From: Rehaibacterium terrae
GTDB taxonomy: Bacteria; Pseudomonadota; Gammaproteobacteria; Xanthomonadales; Xanthomonadaceae
DNA length: 64,000 nt
Assembly (NCBI RefSeq): GCF_014202935.1
Contig: NZ_JACHHX010000009.1
Span: forward strand, 1 to 64,000
Reading direction: 5' to 3'
The notes under the pieces were generated by a model. That model was not told where the DNA came from, did not search any database, and saw only the letters and a list, made by a program, of their open reading frames with translations. The position numbers were made by a program, and so were the translations under genes. Position 1 is the first letter of the stretch. Every line of letters starts with the position of its first letter. Positions 1-10,221 of this stretch are shown here, piece by piece.

Positions 1-101
1 GCCAGCTCCCGAATGGATCGGAGCGGATGGTTCGCCGGGACGAAGTCGGCAAGCTTGGCGACCGTGAACAACGACTCCTGAGTGACGTCTGCACCGCGCA
101 T
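1..101 (-). CDS. Transposase N-terminus (IS5/IS1182 type), cut by window edge
   Basis: The minus strand from 101 down to 1 reads as the start of a transposase, beginning MRGADVTQESLFTVAKLADF and continuing into VPANHPLRSIREL. This pattern (LFxxxxLxxxVPxxHPLRxIR) is typical of the N-terminal DUF772 segment of IS5/IS1182-type enzymes. Only about 33 residues are inside the window, so the family is assigned from the motif alone. Base composition is a little less GC-rich than its surroundings, which fits a mobile element. Whether the full gene is intact cannot be seen here. Confidence 0.75.
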   Translation of the reverse strand, partial: MRGADVTQESLFTVAKLADFVPANHPLRSIREL

Positions 102-174
102 CCCACGCCCTCCACTATGGCTGAGGTCGATATCGCAAACAGAGGGCTTGAAAGCAAGCTCTGGCGCGGGAGAA

Positions 175-190
175 TTTCAACAAGCTGCTA
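175..190. repeat. Probable terminal inverted repeat of the IS
   Basis: Read inward on the minus strand this is TAGCAGCTTGTTGAAA, resembling the tips of IS5/IS1182-like elements. It lies about 75 bases upstream of the transposase start, and the nadE reading frame begins immediately outside it at 192. The position therefore marks the element boundary. The matching repeat would be outside the window. Confidence 0.6.
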
Positions 191-191
191 G

Positions 192-410
192 GTCGGCCCG
201 GTTCCAATTGGCCTGTTGATTTGCCAGGACCTGTGGGGTCTGGAGCCGATGGCCGAGACCACCGCGGCGGGTGCGCGCCTGGTGCTCGTGCCGAACGCCT
301 CGCCTTTCGAACGCCACAAGCATGCCGAGCGCGATGCGCTCCTTGCCGAGCGTGCGCGGGACAACGGGACTGCCATCGCCTACGTCAATGTCGTGGGCGG
401 GCAGGACTCT
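192..410 (+). pseudogene. nadE: NAD synthetase (glutamine-hydrolysing) fragment, disrupted by IS
   Basis: The translated frame contains GLLICQDLW, LVLVPNASPFERHKHAERD and AYVNVVGGQD. These are hallmark stretches of the amidohydrolase (glutaminase) domain of glutamine-dependent NAD+ synthetase, which uses glutamine to amidate deamido-NAD. Only about 70 residues of a protein normally over 500 long remain. The left edge abuts the IS terminal repeat. On the right the homology stops after the VVGGQD motif, and the frame runs into unrelated sequence before the 3' end of ugd. No start codon with a ribosome site is present. It is a dead remnant; a functional NAD synthetase must be elsewhere if it is needed. 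Confidence 0.75.
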
Positions 411-488
411 ACGGTTTTTTGTCGGGGGCGGTCGTATTCTGCATGCCGTGCGCGACGGCGCAAAGGCATACCGGCCGCCCGCCGCGCG

Positions 489-1829
489 TCAGCCGCTGCG
501 CAGCGAACGCCCGCGCCCGATGCCGTAATAGGCCAGCCCGGCCGCCTCGACCTGCGCGGGGTCGTAGATGTTGCGGCCGTCGAAGATCACAGGCTCACGC
601 AGGCGCTCGCGCAGCGCGACGAAGTCCGGACTCCAGAACGCCTTCCACTCGGTCACCACCGCCAGCGCATCGGCGCCATCGACGGCAGCCTGCGCGCTGT
701 CGCACAGTGCCAGATCGGCACGCGCGCCGAAGATCCGGCGCGCCTCGTCCATCGCCTCGGGATCGTAGACGCGCACCTTCGCGCCGGCCTCCCACAGCCG
801 CTGCAGCAGCGCGCGACTGGGAGCCTCGCGCATGTCGTCGGTGTTGGGCTTGAAAGCCAACCCCCACACCGCAATGGTGCGGCCGGACAGCCGGCCGCCG
901 AAATGGTGGGCGATCAGCTCGAACAGCTTGTCCTTCTGGCGCCGGTTGACCGCCTCGACCGCATCGAGGATGCGCGGCTCGTAACCGTGCTCGCGTGCCG
1001 TACGCCCGAGTGCCTGCACGTCCTTGGGGAAACACGAGCCACCATAGCCGACGCCGGGATAGATGAAGTGATGGCCGATCCGCGGATCCGAGCCAATGCC
1101 CCGGCGCACCATCTCGATGTCGGCGCCGACCCGCTCGGCGATGTTCGCCATTTCGTTCATGAAGGAGATCTTGGTGGCGAGCATCGCATTGGCAGCGTAC
1201 TTGGTCAGTTCGGCCGAACGCGGGTCCATCGTCACGATGCGCTCGTGGTTTCGATTGAACGGCGCGTACAACCGCTTGAGCAGCTCGACCGCGCCGGCGC
1301 TGTCGGCGCCGATCACGATGCGATCCGGCCGCATGCAGTCCTTGACCGCATCGCCTTCCTTCAGGAACTCGGGGTTGGAAACCACATCGAAATCGATCGT
1401 GACATCGCGCGCGGCCAGTTCGGCCGCGATGGTCTCGCGCACCAGGGCCGTCGTGCCCACCGGCACGGTCGACTTGTTGACCACCAGTGCCGGATCCGTC
1501 AGATGACGGCCAATGGTGCGCGCCACGGCCAGCACGTGGCTCAGATCGGCGCTGCCGTCCTCGTCGGGGGGCGTGCCGACCGCGATCATCAGTATCTCGC
1601 CGTGCGCGACGCCGACCCGTCCGTCGGTGGTGAAGTTCAACCGGCCCGCGGCACGGTTGGCGCGGACCATGTCCTCCAGGCCCGGCTCGTGGATCGGGAT
1701 TTCGCCGCGGTTCAGGCGCGCGATCTTGGCGGCATCGATATCGACACAGCACACCTGATTGCCCACTTCCGCCAGACAGGCGCCGGTGACCAGGCCCACA
1801 TAGCCCGTGCCGAACAGGGTGACGCGCAT
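489..1829 (-). CDS. ugd: UDP-glucose 6-dehydrogenase
   Basis: This enzyme oxidises UDP-glucose to UDP-glucuronate with two NAD+, supplying precursors for exopolysaccharide and lipid A modification. The 446-residue product has the Rossmann motif GTGYVG at residues 7-12, STVPVGTT at about 120-127, SNPEFLKEG at about 151-159, and the catalytic cysteine at 266 in [10 protein letters not shown]. Length is normal for the family. The start at 1829 was chosen because the Rossmann fold begins directly after MRVTLF; the frame stays open upstream but the added sequence is not family-like. The gene stands alone, ending beside the nadE/IS debris and starting next to a long non-coding stretch. Confidence 0.95.
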   Translation of the reverse strand: MRVTLFGTGYVGLVTGACLAEVGNQVCCVDIDAAKIARLNRGEIPIHEPGLEDMVRANRAAGRLNFTTDGRVGVAHGEILMIAVGTPPDEDGSADLSHVLAVARTIGRHLTDPALVVNKSTVPVGTTALVRETIAAELAARDVTIDFDVVSNPEFLKEGDAVKDCMRPDRIVIGADSAGAVELLKRLYAPFNRNHERIVTMDPRSAELTKYAANAMLATKISFMNEMANIAERVGADIEMVRRGIGSDPRIGHHFIYPGVGYGGSCFPKDVQALGRTAREHGYEPRILDAVEAVNRRQKDKLFELIAHHFGGRLSGRTIAVWGLAFKPNTDDMREAPSRALLQRLWEAGAKVRVYDPEAMDEARRIFGARADLALCDSAQAAVDGADALAVVTEWKAFWSPDFVALRERLREPVIFDGRNIYDPAQVEAAGLAYYGIGRGRSLRSG

Positions 1830-2219
1830 GACCGCTCCAGATCGGGAAAGTGCGAATGATGCCGCGTGGATTGTTACAGAAAGGTCGGAAACGTCGGGGC
1901 TCGGCCTGCCATCGGGGCAGGAGGCGAAGGCAGGTCGCCGCTCCCTTCCCATACGCGCCGGCATGCGGGTCCGCGCCGGGCGGTTCGAGGGATCGAGATC
2001 ACCACGGCCGGGGCCGTAGCGCTCGAAGCCGGCGGCCGGCAGCACCGCCGCTGCGTCGCGTGGGGTTGTTGCGCCAGCACCGGCGCGGCTTCGCGCCACG
2101 CTGCCACGCCACGGCCGGTCGCCCTGCCGCAGTTGCACCCGGTTTCGCTCGCCTGACCGGCTCACGGGAGAGCCCGCGCCTGCAGGCGTGCACCGTCCGC
2201 GCCGGCCGCCCCAAACGCG
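1830..2219. other. Non-coding stretch between ugd and rplS
   Basis: About 390 bases hold no convincing gene. Open frames here lack family-like sequence and sit in GC-rich DNA, where long frames arise by chance. The ugd promoter should lie in the part nearest 1830, but no clear -35/-10 pair was found. Confidence 0.5.
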
Positions 2220-2244
2220 AACGGCCGCCCGAGGGCGGCCGTCC
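2220..2244 (-). terminator. Hairpin terminator after rplS
   Basis: A ten-base perfect stem (ACGGCCGCCC against GGGCGGCCGT) lies about 20 bases beyond the rplS stop codon. The T-rich tail on the minus strand is weak. It probably ends the rpsP-rimM-trmD-rplS transcript. Confidence 0.6.
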
Positions 2245-2264
2245 GAGAGCGCTGCCTTGTCGGC

Positions 2265-2627
2265 TTATTCGGCCGAGGCGCTGTAGTTGAGGTCTTCCTT
2301 GATGCGTGCCTTCTTGCCTTCCAGGCCGCGCAGGTAGTACAGCTTGCCGGCACGGACCTTGCCCCGGCGCTTGACCTGCACCGAATCGATCATCGGGCTG
2401 AACGCCTGGAACACGCGCTCCACGCCAAAGCCGTGGGAGATCTTGCGGACGGTGAAAGCCGAGTTCAGGCCGGCGTTCTTCTTGGCGATGACCACGCCCT
2501 CGTAGGCCTGGACGCGCTCGCGGTTGCCTTCCTTCACCTTGACGTTGACGACGACGGTGTCGCCTGGGCCGAACTCCGGCAGCTTGCGCTGCATCTGCTC
2601 GGCTTCGAACTGCTGGATCAGATTCAT
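2265..2627 (-). CDS. rplS: 50S ribosomal protein L19
   Basis: This structural protein of the large subunit sits at the interface with the 30S subunit. The 120-residue product begins [11 protein letters not shown] and carries the L19 signature around residues 84-100 ([16 protein letters not shown]). Length and sequence are typical. It is the last gene of rpsP-rimM-trmD-rplS, 84 bases after trmD, and is followed by a hairpin terminator. Confidence 0.97.
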   Translation of the reverse strand: MNLIQQFEAEQMQRKLPEFGPGDTVVVNVKVKEGNRERVQAYEGVVIAKKNAGLNSAFTVRKISHGFGVERVFQAFSPMIDSVQVKRRGKVRAGKLYYLRGLEGKKARIKEDLNYSASAE

Positions 2628-2711
2628 GATTGCACCGACCGTGAATGTTGTTCTGGGTTACGCGTGCGCGTCGGAAAGTCGCGCATTATAGCGGGAAAAC
2701 TTCTACCGATG

Positions 2712-3479
2712 CTAGGGCTTGGACGGTTTTTCGCCCAGCTTGGCCAGCCAGTCCCGCCTGAAGGCCTCCAGCAGGGCCTGGTCGGCCTTGGACAGGCTGA
2801 TTCGGGCGAGCAGGTCCGGGCGTCGCAGCCAGGTCCGGCCCAGCGCCTGCTGGCGCCGCCAGCGGGCGATCGCGGCGTGGTCGCCCGAACGCAGCACTTC
2901 GGGCACCGTGCCCAATTCATGCTCGACCGGGCGGGTGTAATGGGGGCAGTCCAGCAGGCCGTCCTCGAAACTGTCCTGGGTCGCCGACTCGGCATGATGG
3001 AGTGCCCCCTCCTGCAGCCGGCCGACCGCATCGATGACGATGGCCGCCCCCAGCTCGCCCCCGGACAGCACGTAGTCGCCCACCGACAGCTCCTCATCCA
3101 CCTCGGACGCGACCAGGCGTTCGTCGATGCCCTCGTAGCGGCCGCACAACAGGATCAGCCGCGGCAGGGCGGCCAGTTGCCGCACCTTGCGCTGGGTCAG
3201 CCGCTCGCCCTGCGGGCTGAGGTAGATCACCGGCGCCGGCTCGGGCGCCGCTTGGCGTGCTGCGGCCAGACAGGCGCGCAGCGGGTCGATCAGCATCAGC
3301 ATGCCCGGCCCGCCACCGAACGGCCGGTCGTCGACCCGGCGGTAATTGTCGGTGGCGTAGTCGCGGGGGTTCCAGCACGCGACCTGCATCAACCCGCGCT
3401 CGCCGGCGCGGCCGACCACGCCCAGCTCGGCGGACTGGCGGATGAAGTCGGGAAACAGGGTGACGACGTCGATGCGCAT
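2712..3479 (-). CDS. trmD: tRNA (guanine-N1-)-methyltransferase
   Basis: TrmD methylates G37 of tRNAs next to the anticodon using S-adenosylmethionine, preventing +1 frameshifting. The 255-residue product starts [12 protein letters not shown]. It shows the knotted SPOUT core: [21 protein letters not shown], and [12 protein letters not shown] for cofactor binding. The conserved [16 protein letters not shown] stretch follows. Length is normal. The 258 bases between this gene and rimM contain no recognisable gene; this gap is longer than usual in such operons. Confidence 0.97.
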   Translation of the reverse strand: MRIDVVTLFPDFIRQSAELGVVGRAGERGLMQVACWNPRDYATDNYRRVDDRPFGGGPGMLMLIDPLRACLAAARQAAPEPAPVIYLSPQGERLTQRKVRQLAALPRLILLCGRYEGIDERLVASEVDEELSVGDYVLSGGELGAAIVIDAVGRLQEGALHHAESATQDSFEDGLLDCPHYTRPVEHELGTVPEVLRSGDHAAIARWRRQQALGRTWLRRPDLLARISLSKADQALLEAFRRDWLAKLGEKPSKP

Positions 3480-3737
3480 CAGCCGGACTCGCAGGGAGAG
3501 CTTCGCCCCATGGCTTCGGAAACAAACAGGCGACGCAGCTCGCGTGCTCGATCGGACAGCCGCCCTCCGAGCGAGATCACAGGCCGCACTCGCCGCGGCC
3601 GTCGCGGCGGGCCAGCATGCAGCCGCCCAATCCCGAACGCCCGGGATCGGTCACGCAAGCGCTTTGCCCGAAGCACTCCGACGCTTCTCCGGTTTCCGAA
3701 TTTCCCGTGCCCGGACGGCCAACCCGAACCCGCCCGT

Positions 3738-4253
3738 TCAGAACTCCGGATCCCAGTCGACCACGATCCGGCCGGCCTCGAGATCCACCGACTTCACATA
3801 GTCGCCGATCACGAAGGGAACCATACGCTCGCGCTCGCCCCGCACCACCATCACGTCGTTGGCGCCGGTGGCGAACAGGTGCGAGACGGTACCGAGCTCG
3901 ACGCCCTCGACCGTGGACACGGCCAAGCCCTCGAGATCGACCCAGTAATACTCGCCCGGCCCGGGTGGTGGCAATGCCGAGCGCGACACCCAGATCTCGG
4001 CCCCGATCAGGGCCTGGGCCCGGTCGCGGTCTGCTATGCCGGGGAAGCGGGCGATGACGTTGCGGCCATTGTCGCGTCCGGTGACGCCGGCCGCCGGATG
4101 CTCGCCAGCCCCGGACCGCAGGGTCCAGGGCTGGTAGCGGAAGATGGCGTCGCGCGGGTCGGTGTACGACTCGAGCTTGAGCTCGCCGCGCACGCCGAAC
4201 AAGCCCACGACCCTGCCCAGCAGGATGCGGCGCTCAGTGGCGTCCATCGACAT
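3738..4253 (-). CDS. rimM: Ribosome maturation factor RimM
   Basis: RimM binds S19 and helps mature the 30S head domain. The 171-residue product has the N-terminal beta-barrel motif [14 protein letters not shown] (about residues 13-26) and the C-terminal PRC-barrel region ending with [15 protein letters not shown]. It lies between rpsP and trmD as expected, 32 bases after rpsP. Confidence 0.95.
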   Translation of the reverse strand: MSMDATERRILLGRVVGLFGVRGELKLESYTDPRDAIFRYQPWTLRSGAGEHPAAGVTGRDNGRNVIARFPGIADRDRAQALIGAEIWVSRSALPPPGPGEYYWVDLEGLAVSTVEGVELGTVSHLFATGANDVMVVRGERERMVPFVIGDYVKSVDLEAGRIVVDWDPEF

Positions 4254-4285
4254 CAGGCTTGCGCGGGGCGCAGGCCCGGGAAGGC

Positions 4286-4540
4286 TCAGGCCGCGGCCTG
4301 GCGCGAGGCTTCCCTGTAGAGCTCGCGGACCTTGTCGGTCAGCTGCGCGCCCTGGCCTACCCAGTGCTTGACGCGCTCGGTGTCCAGCTCGACGCGCTTC
4401 TCGTTGCCCGACGCGATCGGGTTGTAGTACCCCAGGCGCTCGATCGAGCGACCGTCGCGCTTGTTGCGCTGGTCGGTGACCACGATGTGGTAGAAGGGGC
4501 GCTTCTTGGCGCCGCCGCGGGTCAGACGGATCTTGACCAT
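4286..4540 (-). CDS. rpsP: 30S ribosomal protein S16
   Basis: S16 is a small-subunit protein bound to 16S rRNA. The start at 4540 gives 84 residues beginning [20 protein letters not shown], the family's universal N-terminus. A longer in-frame start upstream would add 14 unrelated residues and was rejected. It is the first gene of the rpsP-rimM-trmD-rplS group. Confidence 0.96.
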   Translation of the reverse strand: MVKIRLTRGGAKKRPFYHIVVTDQRNKRDGRSIERLGYYNPIASGNEKRVELDTERVKHWVGQGAQLTDKVRELYREASRQAAA

Positions 4541-4671
4541 GTCGGTTTGCTCTGTAGTTCTCGGTAAGGCCAACCGCCCCAAGGGCGGGGCGCAGTGAAT
4601 GGGGAATTCTAACCCCTTGTCCTGGAAATTGAAATCCCCGTGCGGCAGGCGCCGCTCCGCGGAGAGACCGG

Positions 4672-6045
4672 TCAGCGGAAGGGGAAGCGGCCCGGCCCGC
4701 GCCCGCCCATCATGCCCTTCATGCCCCGCATCAGACCCTTGAGACCGCCGCCGGACAGCTTGGACATCATCTTTTCCATCTGCTGGAACTGCTTGAGCAG
4801 GCGGTTGACGTCGGCCGGGGTGGTGCCGGAGCCGCGGGCAATGCGGGCGCGGCGGGAGCCGTTGAGCACCGCCGGATGGCGGCGCTCCTTCTTCGTCATC
4901 GAGTTGATGATGGCGATCATCCGCGGCACTTCCTTGCCGGTGATCTGGTTCTTGAGGTGCTCGGGCACCTGGCCGATACCCGGCAGCTTGTCCATCAGGC
5001 CGGCGAGGCCGCCCAGATTCTGCATCTGCTCGAGTTGGTCGCGCATGTCGTTGAGGTCGAACTTCCTGCCCTTGGCGACCTTCTCGGCCAGCTTGGCGGC
5101 CTTCTCCTTGTCGACGTCGCGCTCGACCTGCTCGACCAGCGAGAGCACGTCGCCCATGTCGAGGATGCGGCTGGCGATGCGGTCGGGATGGAACACGTCC
5201 AGCCCGTCCGGCTTCTCGCCCACGCCGATGAACTTGATCGGCCGGCCAGTGATGTAGCGCACCGAGAGCGCTGCGCCGCCACGGGCGTCGCCATCGGTCT
5301 TGGTCAGCACCACGCCGGTCAACGGCAGCGCCTCGGCGAAGGCCTTGGCGGTGTTGGCCGCGTCCTGGCCGGTCATGGCGTCGACCACGAACAGCGTCTC
5401 GACCGGGTCGATGGCGGCGTGCAGCGCTTGGATCTCGGCCATCATCGCTTCGTCGATGGCAAGGCGGCCGGCGGTATCGACCAGCAGCACGTCGACGAAC
5501 TGCTTGCGCGCGGCCTCGATGGCGGCGCGGGCGATGGCTTCCGGCCGCTGGCCCGGCTCGGACGGGTGGAACAGCACGCCGACCTGCTCGGCCAGTGTCT
5601 GCAACTGGGCGATGGCGGCCGGGCGGTACACATCGCAGCTGACCACCATCACCTTCTTCTTGCGGCGCTCCTTGAGGTGCTTGGCCAGCTTGCCGACCGT
5701 GGTGGTCTTGCCCGCGCCCTGCAAGCCGGCCATCAGCACGACGGCGGGGGCGGGCACATTCAGGTTCAGATCGGACGCTTGCGCGCCCATCACCGCGGTC
5801 AGCTCGTCGCGGACGACCTTGATCAGTGCCTGGCCCGGGGTGAGGCTCTTGAGCACCTCCTGGCCGACCGCGCGCACCTTGATGCGCTCGATCAGCGCCT
5901 GCACCACCGGCAGGGCCACATCCGCCTCGAGCAGGGCGATGCGCACCTCGCGCAGGGATTCGCGGATGTTCTCCTCGGTCAGGCGGCCGCGGCCGCGCAG
6001 GCGCTGGATGGTGCCGGACAGGCGCTGGGTGAGCGATTCGAACAT
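4672..6045 (-). CDS. ffh: Signal recognition particle protein Ffh
   Basis: Ffh is the GTPase subunit of the SRP, which targets inner-membrane proteins co-translationally. The 457-residue product has the N domain ([18 protein letters not shown]), the G domain with P-loop [14 protein letters not shown] and [10 protein letters not shown], and a methionine-rich C-terminal M domain that binds 4.5S RNA and signal peptides. The start at 6045 was preferred over one four codons upstream because it matches the family start MFESL. No 4.5S RNA gene was seen in the window. Confidence 0.96.
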   Translation of the reverse strand: MFESLTQRLSGTIQRLRGRGRLTEENIRESLREVRIALLEADVALPVVQALIERIKVRAVGQEVLKSLTPGQALIKVVRDELTAVMGAQASDLNLNVPAPAVVLMAGLQGAGKTTTVGKLAKHLKERRKKKVMVVSCDVYRPAAIAQLQTLAEQVGVLFHPSEPGQRPEAIARAAIEAARKQFVDVLLVDTAGRLAIDEAMMAEIQALHAAIDPVETLFVVDAMTGQDAANTAKAFAEALPLTGVVLTKTDGDARGGAALSVRYITGRPIKFIGVGEKPDGLDVFHPDRIASRILDMGDVLSLVEQVERDVDKEKAAKLAEKVAKGRKFDLNDMRDQLEQMQNLGGLAGLMDKLPGIGQVPEHLKNQITGKEVPRMIAIINSMTKKERRHPAVLNGSRRARIARGSGTTPADVNRLLKQFQQMEKMMSKLSGGGLKGLMRGMKGMMGGRGPGRFPFR

Positions 6046-6182
6046 GGGGAAAAGCACGGCAGGAAAGCAGGATCGCGCAGTATATCGCGCCCGACTCTTC
6101 CCACCTTTCTGGTGGCGGTTCCGAGCTCGTCGCCGGCCGGGCCCGATTGGCCGTTAAACGCGGTCATGCCAAACTCGGCGCG

Positions 6183-6968
6183 ATGATGACCGCCTTCGCC
6201 GCCATCGCGGCCTACCTGATCGCCACCCTGCGCCTGATCCGGCATGTCTACCGGCCCGGCGAGACCGGGCACGCCGGCCTGTTCGTGGGCGGCATCGGCA
6301 CCCTGCTCCATTTCGCCGTCCATGGCGACGCCTGGCGCGTGGCCGGCGCTCCGGACCTGCACTTTTTTGCCGCGCTGTCGCTGGTCGGCCTGGGCATGGC
6401 GGCGCTGACCCTGCTGGCACCGTTCTCGCGCCGGCTGGATGCGCTGGGCGTGGTGGTCTTCCCGATCGCCGCGACCACATTGCTGCTTTACGCCCTGTTC
6501 GGCCGCTCCGGCGTCGTGGCGATGGATTGGCGGATCCAGCTGCACGCGTTCCTGGCCCTGCTGGCCTATGCCGCGCTCGCCCTCGCCGCCCTGCTGGCGA
6601 TCCTGCTCTGGCTGCAGGAGCACGCCCTGCGCCAGCGCCGCTTCACCGGCCTGTTGCGCGCCCTGCCGCCCCTGACCCAACTGGAGACGCTGCTGTTCCG
6701 GACCATCGGCGCCGGTTTCGGCCTGCTCACGCTGGCACTGGTCAGCGGCGTGCTGTTCGTCGAGGACCTGCTCGCGCAGCACCTGGCGCACAAGACCGTG
6801 TTGTCGGCCCTGGCCTGGCTGGTGTTCGGCGGCCTGCTGCTCGGCCGCTGGCGTTATGGCTGGCGCGGGCGTCGTGCAGTGCGGCTGACCCTGCTGGCGA
6901 TGTGCCTGCTCGGGCTGGCCTTCTTCGGTTCCAAATTCGTGCTGGAGATCCTGCTGCGCCGCGGCTGA
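6183..6968 (+). CDS. CcsA/YpjD-like inner-membrane cytochrome c assembly protein
   Basis: The 261-residue protein is almost entirely hydrophobic, with about eight membrane segments, and ends FGSKFVLEILLRRG. It matches the CcsA/ResC (YpjD) family that commonly sits divergent to ffh in gammaproteobacteria. Family members are linked to haem handling for c-type cytochromes, but the role of the YpjD branch is uncertain. The start at 6183 (MMTAFAAIAAYL) was preferred because the membrane segment begins directly after it. It is followed 15 bases later by a CBS-domain transporter-like gene. Confidence 0.8.
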   Translation: MMTAFAAIAAYLIATLRLIRHVYRPGETGHAGLFVGGIGTLLHFAVHGDAWRVAGAPDLHFFAALSLVGLGMAALTLLAPFSRRLDALGVVVFPIAATTLLLYALFGRSGVVAMDWRIQLHAFLALLAYAALALAALLAILLWLQEHALRQRRFTGLLRALPPLTQLETLLFRTIGAGFGLLTLALVSGVLFVEDLLAQHLAHKTVLSALAWLVFGGLLLGRWRYGWRGRRAVRLTLLAMCLLGLAFFGSKFVLEILLRRG

Positions 6969-6983
6969 GTCCGGCGCCTTCCC

Positions 6984-8261
6984 ATGGACGACATCCCGCT
7001 CAGTCTGCTGTTCGGCGCCCTCGGCGTCCTGCTGCTCTTCTCGGCGTTCTTCTCCGGCTCGGAGACGGCGCTGATGTCGGTCAACCGCTACCGCCTGCTG
7101 CACCTCGCCGACGAGGGGCACCGCGGCGCCCGCCTCGCCAAGGCGCTGCTGGAGCAGCCCGACCGGCTCATCGGCCTGATCCTGCTCGGGAACAACTTCG
7201 TCAACATCCTGGCCTCGGCGGTCACCACCATCGCCTTCATCCGCATCGCCGGCGAGGCCGGCGTGCTGATCGGCACGGTGTTTCTGACCGTCGTGGTGCT
7301 GATCTTCGCCGAGGTGGCGCCCAAGACGCTGGCCGCGTTCCGCCCCGAGCGCATCGCGCTCACCGCGCCCTACGTGCTCTGGCCGCTGCTGAAGGGGAGC
7401 TACCCGATCGTCCGCGTCATCAACCTGATGGCCAACGGCGTGCTGCGCCTGTTCGGCCACCGCGGCGGCGAGCGCAGCGACGCGCACCTGTCGCAGGACG
7501 AGCTGCGTGTGCTGCTCGAACACGGCGGCAGCCTGATCCCCGAGGGCCACCGCCGGATGTTCCTCAACATCCTGGCGCTGGAAGATGTGCGGGTGGAGGA
7601 CATCATGGTGCCGCGCAACGAACTGCGCGGGATCGACCTGGACAGCGACCCCGAGGCGCTGCGCGAGGAACTGGCGCGCTTCCCCTACAGCCGCGCCATC
7701 GTCTACCGCGGCGCCATCGACCAGGTGGTCGGCATCCTCAACCTGCGCTCCATGCTCGACCTGCGCGGCGACACGCCGCTCACCCCGGCGCTGATCGAGT
7801 CGCGCCTGCGCAAACCCTACTTCATCCCGGAGAGCACGCGCCTGCCGCAGCAACTGGTCGAGTTCCAGCGCCAGCGCCGGCGACTGGCGCTAGTGGTCGA
7901 CGAGTACGGCGACCTGGTCGGCCTGATCACCCTGGCCGACATCCTGGAAGAGATCGTCGGCGAGTTCACCACCGAGCCCAAGGCCAACACCCGCCGCATC
8001 GAGCACCAGCCCGACGGCAGCGTGCTGGTCGACGGCCGTATCGCCGTGCACAGCCTCAACCGGCGGCTGGGCTGGGAGCTGCCGACCGAGGACGCCAACA
8101 CCCTGAGCGGCCTGATCGTCAGCCGGCTGGAAGCCCTGCCCCAGCCCGGCGACGAGCTTGAGATCGAGGGCCTGCACATGCGGCTGGAGCTGGTGCGCGA
8201 CAACGTGATCCGGCTGGTGCGCATCCGGCCGCAGCACGGCAGCACGACGGAAAACCAGTGA
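6984..8261 (+). CDS. CNNM/CorB-type CBS-domain membrane protein
   Basis: The 425-residue protein has an N-terminal DUF21 (CNNM) membrane domain with the SGSETALMSVNRYRLLHLA motif. A cytosolic CBS pair follows (about residues 195-340), then a CorC/HlyC C-terminal domain (about 345-420). Related proteins take part in magnesium or cobalt efflux or homeostasis. It is probably cotranscribed with the ccsA-like gene. Substrate is inferred from the family only. Confidence 0.85.
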   Translation: MDDIPLSLLFGALGVLLLFSAFFSGSETALMSVNRYRLLHLADEGHRGARLAKALLEQPDRLIGLILLGNNFVNILASAVTTIAFIRIAGEAGVLIGTVFLTVVVLIFAEVAPKTLAAFRPERIALTAPYVLWPLLKGSYPIVRVINLMANGVLRLFGHRGGERSDAHLSQDELRVLLEHGGSLIPEGHRRMFLNILALEDVRVEDIMVPRNELRGIDLDSDPEALREELARFPYSRAIVYRGAIDQVVGILNLRSMLDLRGDTPLTPALIESRLRKPYFIPESTRLPQQLVEFQRQRRRLALVVDEYGDLVGLITLADILEEIVGEFTTEPKANTRRIEHQPDGSVLVDGRIAVHSLNRRLGWELPTEDANTLSGLIVSRLEALPQPGDELEIEGLHMRLELVRDNVIRLVRIRPQHGSTTENQ

Positions 8262-8271
8262 TCGCGCTGGT

Positions 8272-9657
8272 TCACTCGGCCGCCTCCAGCGCCTGCGCCA
8301 AACGCTCGACCGCGATCACCTCCATGCCCTTGAACGCGCCCTGCTTCGGCGCGTTGGCGCGCGGCACGATGGCGCGCCTGAAACCGTGCGTGGCGGCTTC
8401 CTTCAGCCGTTCCTCGCCATTGGGCACCGGGCGGATCTCACCGGACAGACCGACCTCGCCGAAGGCGACGGTCTTCTCCGCCAGCGGTCGGTCGCGCAGC
8501 GAGGACAGCACCGCCAGCAGCACCGGCAGGTCGGCGGCGGTCTCCTGCAGGCGGATGCCGCCGACCACGTTGACGAACACGTCCTGATCGAACACACCGA
8601 CACCGCCGTGCCGATGCAGCACCGCCAGCAGCATCGCCAGCCGGTTCTGCTCCAGGCCGAGCGCGACGCGACGCGGATTGGCCAGCGGGCTCTGGTCGAC
8701 CAGCGCCTGCACCTCCACCAGCAGCGGCCGGGTGCCTTCGCGGGTCACCATCACCGCGCTGCCGGGCTGCGCCGTGCGGCTGCCGGAGAGGAAGATCGCC
8801 GACGGATTGGGCACCTCGCGCAGTCCCTTGTCGCCCATCGCGAACACGCCCAGCTCGTTGACCGCACCGAAGCGGTTCTTGAACGCACGCAGCACGCGGA
8901 AGCGGCTGCCCGACTCGCCCTCGAAGTACAGCACCGCATCGACCATGTGCTCGAGCACGCGCGGGCCGGCGATGCCGCCCTCCTTGGTGACATGGCCGAC
9001 CAGGAACACACTGGTGCCGGTCTCCTTGGCGAAGCGCACCAGCCGCGCCGCGCTTTCGCGCACCTGGCTCACCGAACCGGGCGCGGCGGTGAGCAGTTCG
9101 CTCCACAGTGTCTGGATCGAATCGGCCACCAGCAGGCGCGGCGCCGGGGTCGCCCTGGCCGCGTTGGCGAGGATCTTCTCCACGCAGGTTTCGGCCAGCG
9201 CATGCAGCTTGTCCAGCGGCAGGCCGAGCCGCTGCGCGCGGCCGGCGACCTGCGCCAGGCTTTCCTCGCCGGTGACGTACAGCGCCGGCACCCGTGCCGC
9301 CATCAACGCCAGCGCCTGCAGCAGCAAGGTCGACTTGCCGATGCCCGGATCGCCGCCAACCAGCACCACCGAGCCCTCGACCAGACCGCCGCCGAGCACC
9401 CGGTCCAGCTCGCCGATGCCGGTCGACAGGCGCTGCTCGACCGCCTGACCGACGTCCCACAGCGGGGTGATCGCCTCGCCGTCGACGCGTCCCGCCCAGG
9501 AACCGTGGCGCACGGCCGGCCTGCCGGCGGCCGCAGCGGGCTCGACCACGAATTCCGACAGCGTGTTCCAGGCCCCGCACTCGCCGCACTGGCCCTGCCA
9601 CTTGTTGAAGGAGGCTCCGCACTCGGAGCAGACATAGGCGGTCTTGGCCTTGGCCAT
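8272..9657 (-). CDS. radA: DNA repair protein RadA
   Basis: RadA is a RecA-like ATPase that promotes branch migration of recombination intermediates. The 461-residue product has the N-terminal zinc finger (Cys10, 13, 24, 27), Walker A GDPGIGKST at 102-110, the RadA signature KNRFG, and a C-terminal Lon-like domain with GEVGLSGEIRPV. It converges on the CBS-protein gene with a 10-base gap. Its 5' side faces the IS-rich region. Confidence 0.97.
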   Translation of the reverse strand: MAKAKTAYVCSECGASFNKWQGQCGECGAWNTLSEFVVEPAAAAGRPAVRHGSWAGRVDGEAITPLWDVGQAVEQRLSTGIGELDRVLGGGLVEGSVVLVGGDPGIGKSTLLLQALALMAARVPALYVTGEESLAQVAGRAQRLGLPLDKLHALAETCVEKILANAARATPAPRLLVADSIQTLWSELLTAAPGSVSQVRESAARLVRFAKETGTSVFLVGHVTKEGGIAGPRVLEHMVDAVLYFEGESGSRFRVLRAFKNRFGAVNELGVFAMGDKGLREVPNPSAIFLSGSRTAQPGSAVMVTREGTRPLLVEVQALVDQSPLANPRRVALGLEQNRLAMLLAVLHRHGGVGVFDQDVFVNVVGGIRLQETAADLPVLLAVLSSLRDRPLAEKTVAFGEVGLSGEIRPVPNGEERLKEAATHGFRRAIVPRANAPKQGAFKGMEVIAVERLAQALEAAE

Positions 9658-9754
9658 CGCACGCGACTCGTCCGTGAAGGGAAGGACGGCTAGGTTAACC
9701 GCGCGCCGTCGCAGCCGGCGAGACGCGGATGGACGCGAAAAAGCAAGGTAATTC

Positions 9755-10221
9755 CTAGCCTTTCCGGACCAAAGTTGGCTTGAGTTGCTGGATCGAAGTA
9801 CCCCTCACAAGCCTTGAAAGCAGGGGTTTGAGGTCTTCGTCCCGATGGTTGTAACGGTAGCAAACTTCCCCCAGGTACAGATGGAAGTACTGCCAGGGCA
9901 CGCCGCGGTACGGATACAGCCAATTCTTGGCGTAGCTCCAGAAACCTTCGATGCCGTTGATGTGGTCGCGCCCGACCGGTCGGCCCTTCTCCTTGCGGAT
10001 CATCACGTGCTCGCCGCGCAGCTTCAGGGTGGCGTAGGCCTGCCATTCGTCGGTGTAGTACAACGCGCCCTCGCGGGTGTGGACGTCGATCTTCTCCATG
10101 ATCGATCGGCGGTCGTGCGCCGGGATCGGCATGGCCTTGACCCGGCCATTGCGCTTGATGATCCCGAACACGATCACCTTGCCGGCCGCGCCCCAGCCGC
10201 GCTTGCCTTTTCGCGCACCCC
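9755..10221 (-). pseudogene. IS1595-family transposase, C-terminal fragment
   Basis: The minus frame reads ARKGKRGWGAAGKVIVFG, then KIDVHTREGALYYTDEWQAY, and later GIEGFWSYAKNWLYPYRGVP. These are the conserved DDE-domain stretches of ISXO2/IS1595-like transposases. The natural stop at 9755 is present, but the N-terminal half is missing. The fragment is truncated at about 10221 where oppositely oriented IS91-type sequence begins. It is therefore non-functional. Confidence 0.85.

Noticed and set aside
489-1859. Long plus-strand open frame opposite ugd
   Set aside because: It continues from the nadE remnant through antisense ugd, and only the first 70 residues are protein-like; high GC keeps antisense frames open.
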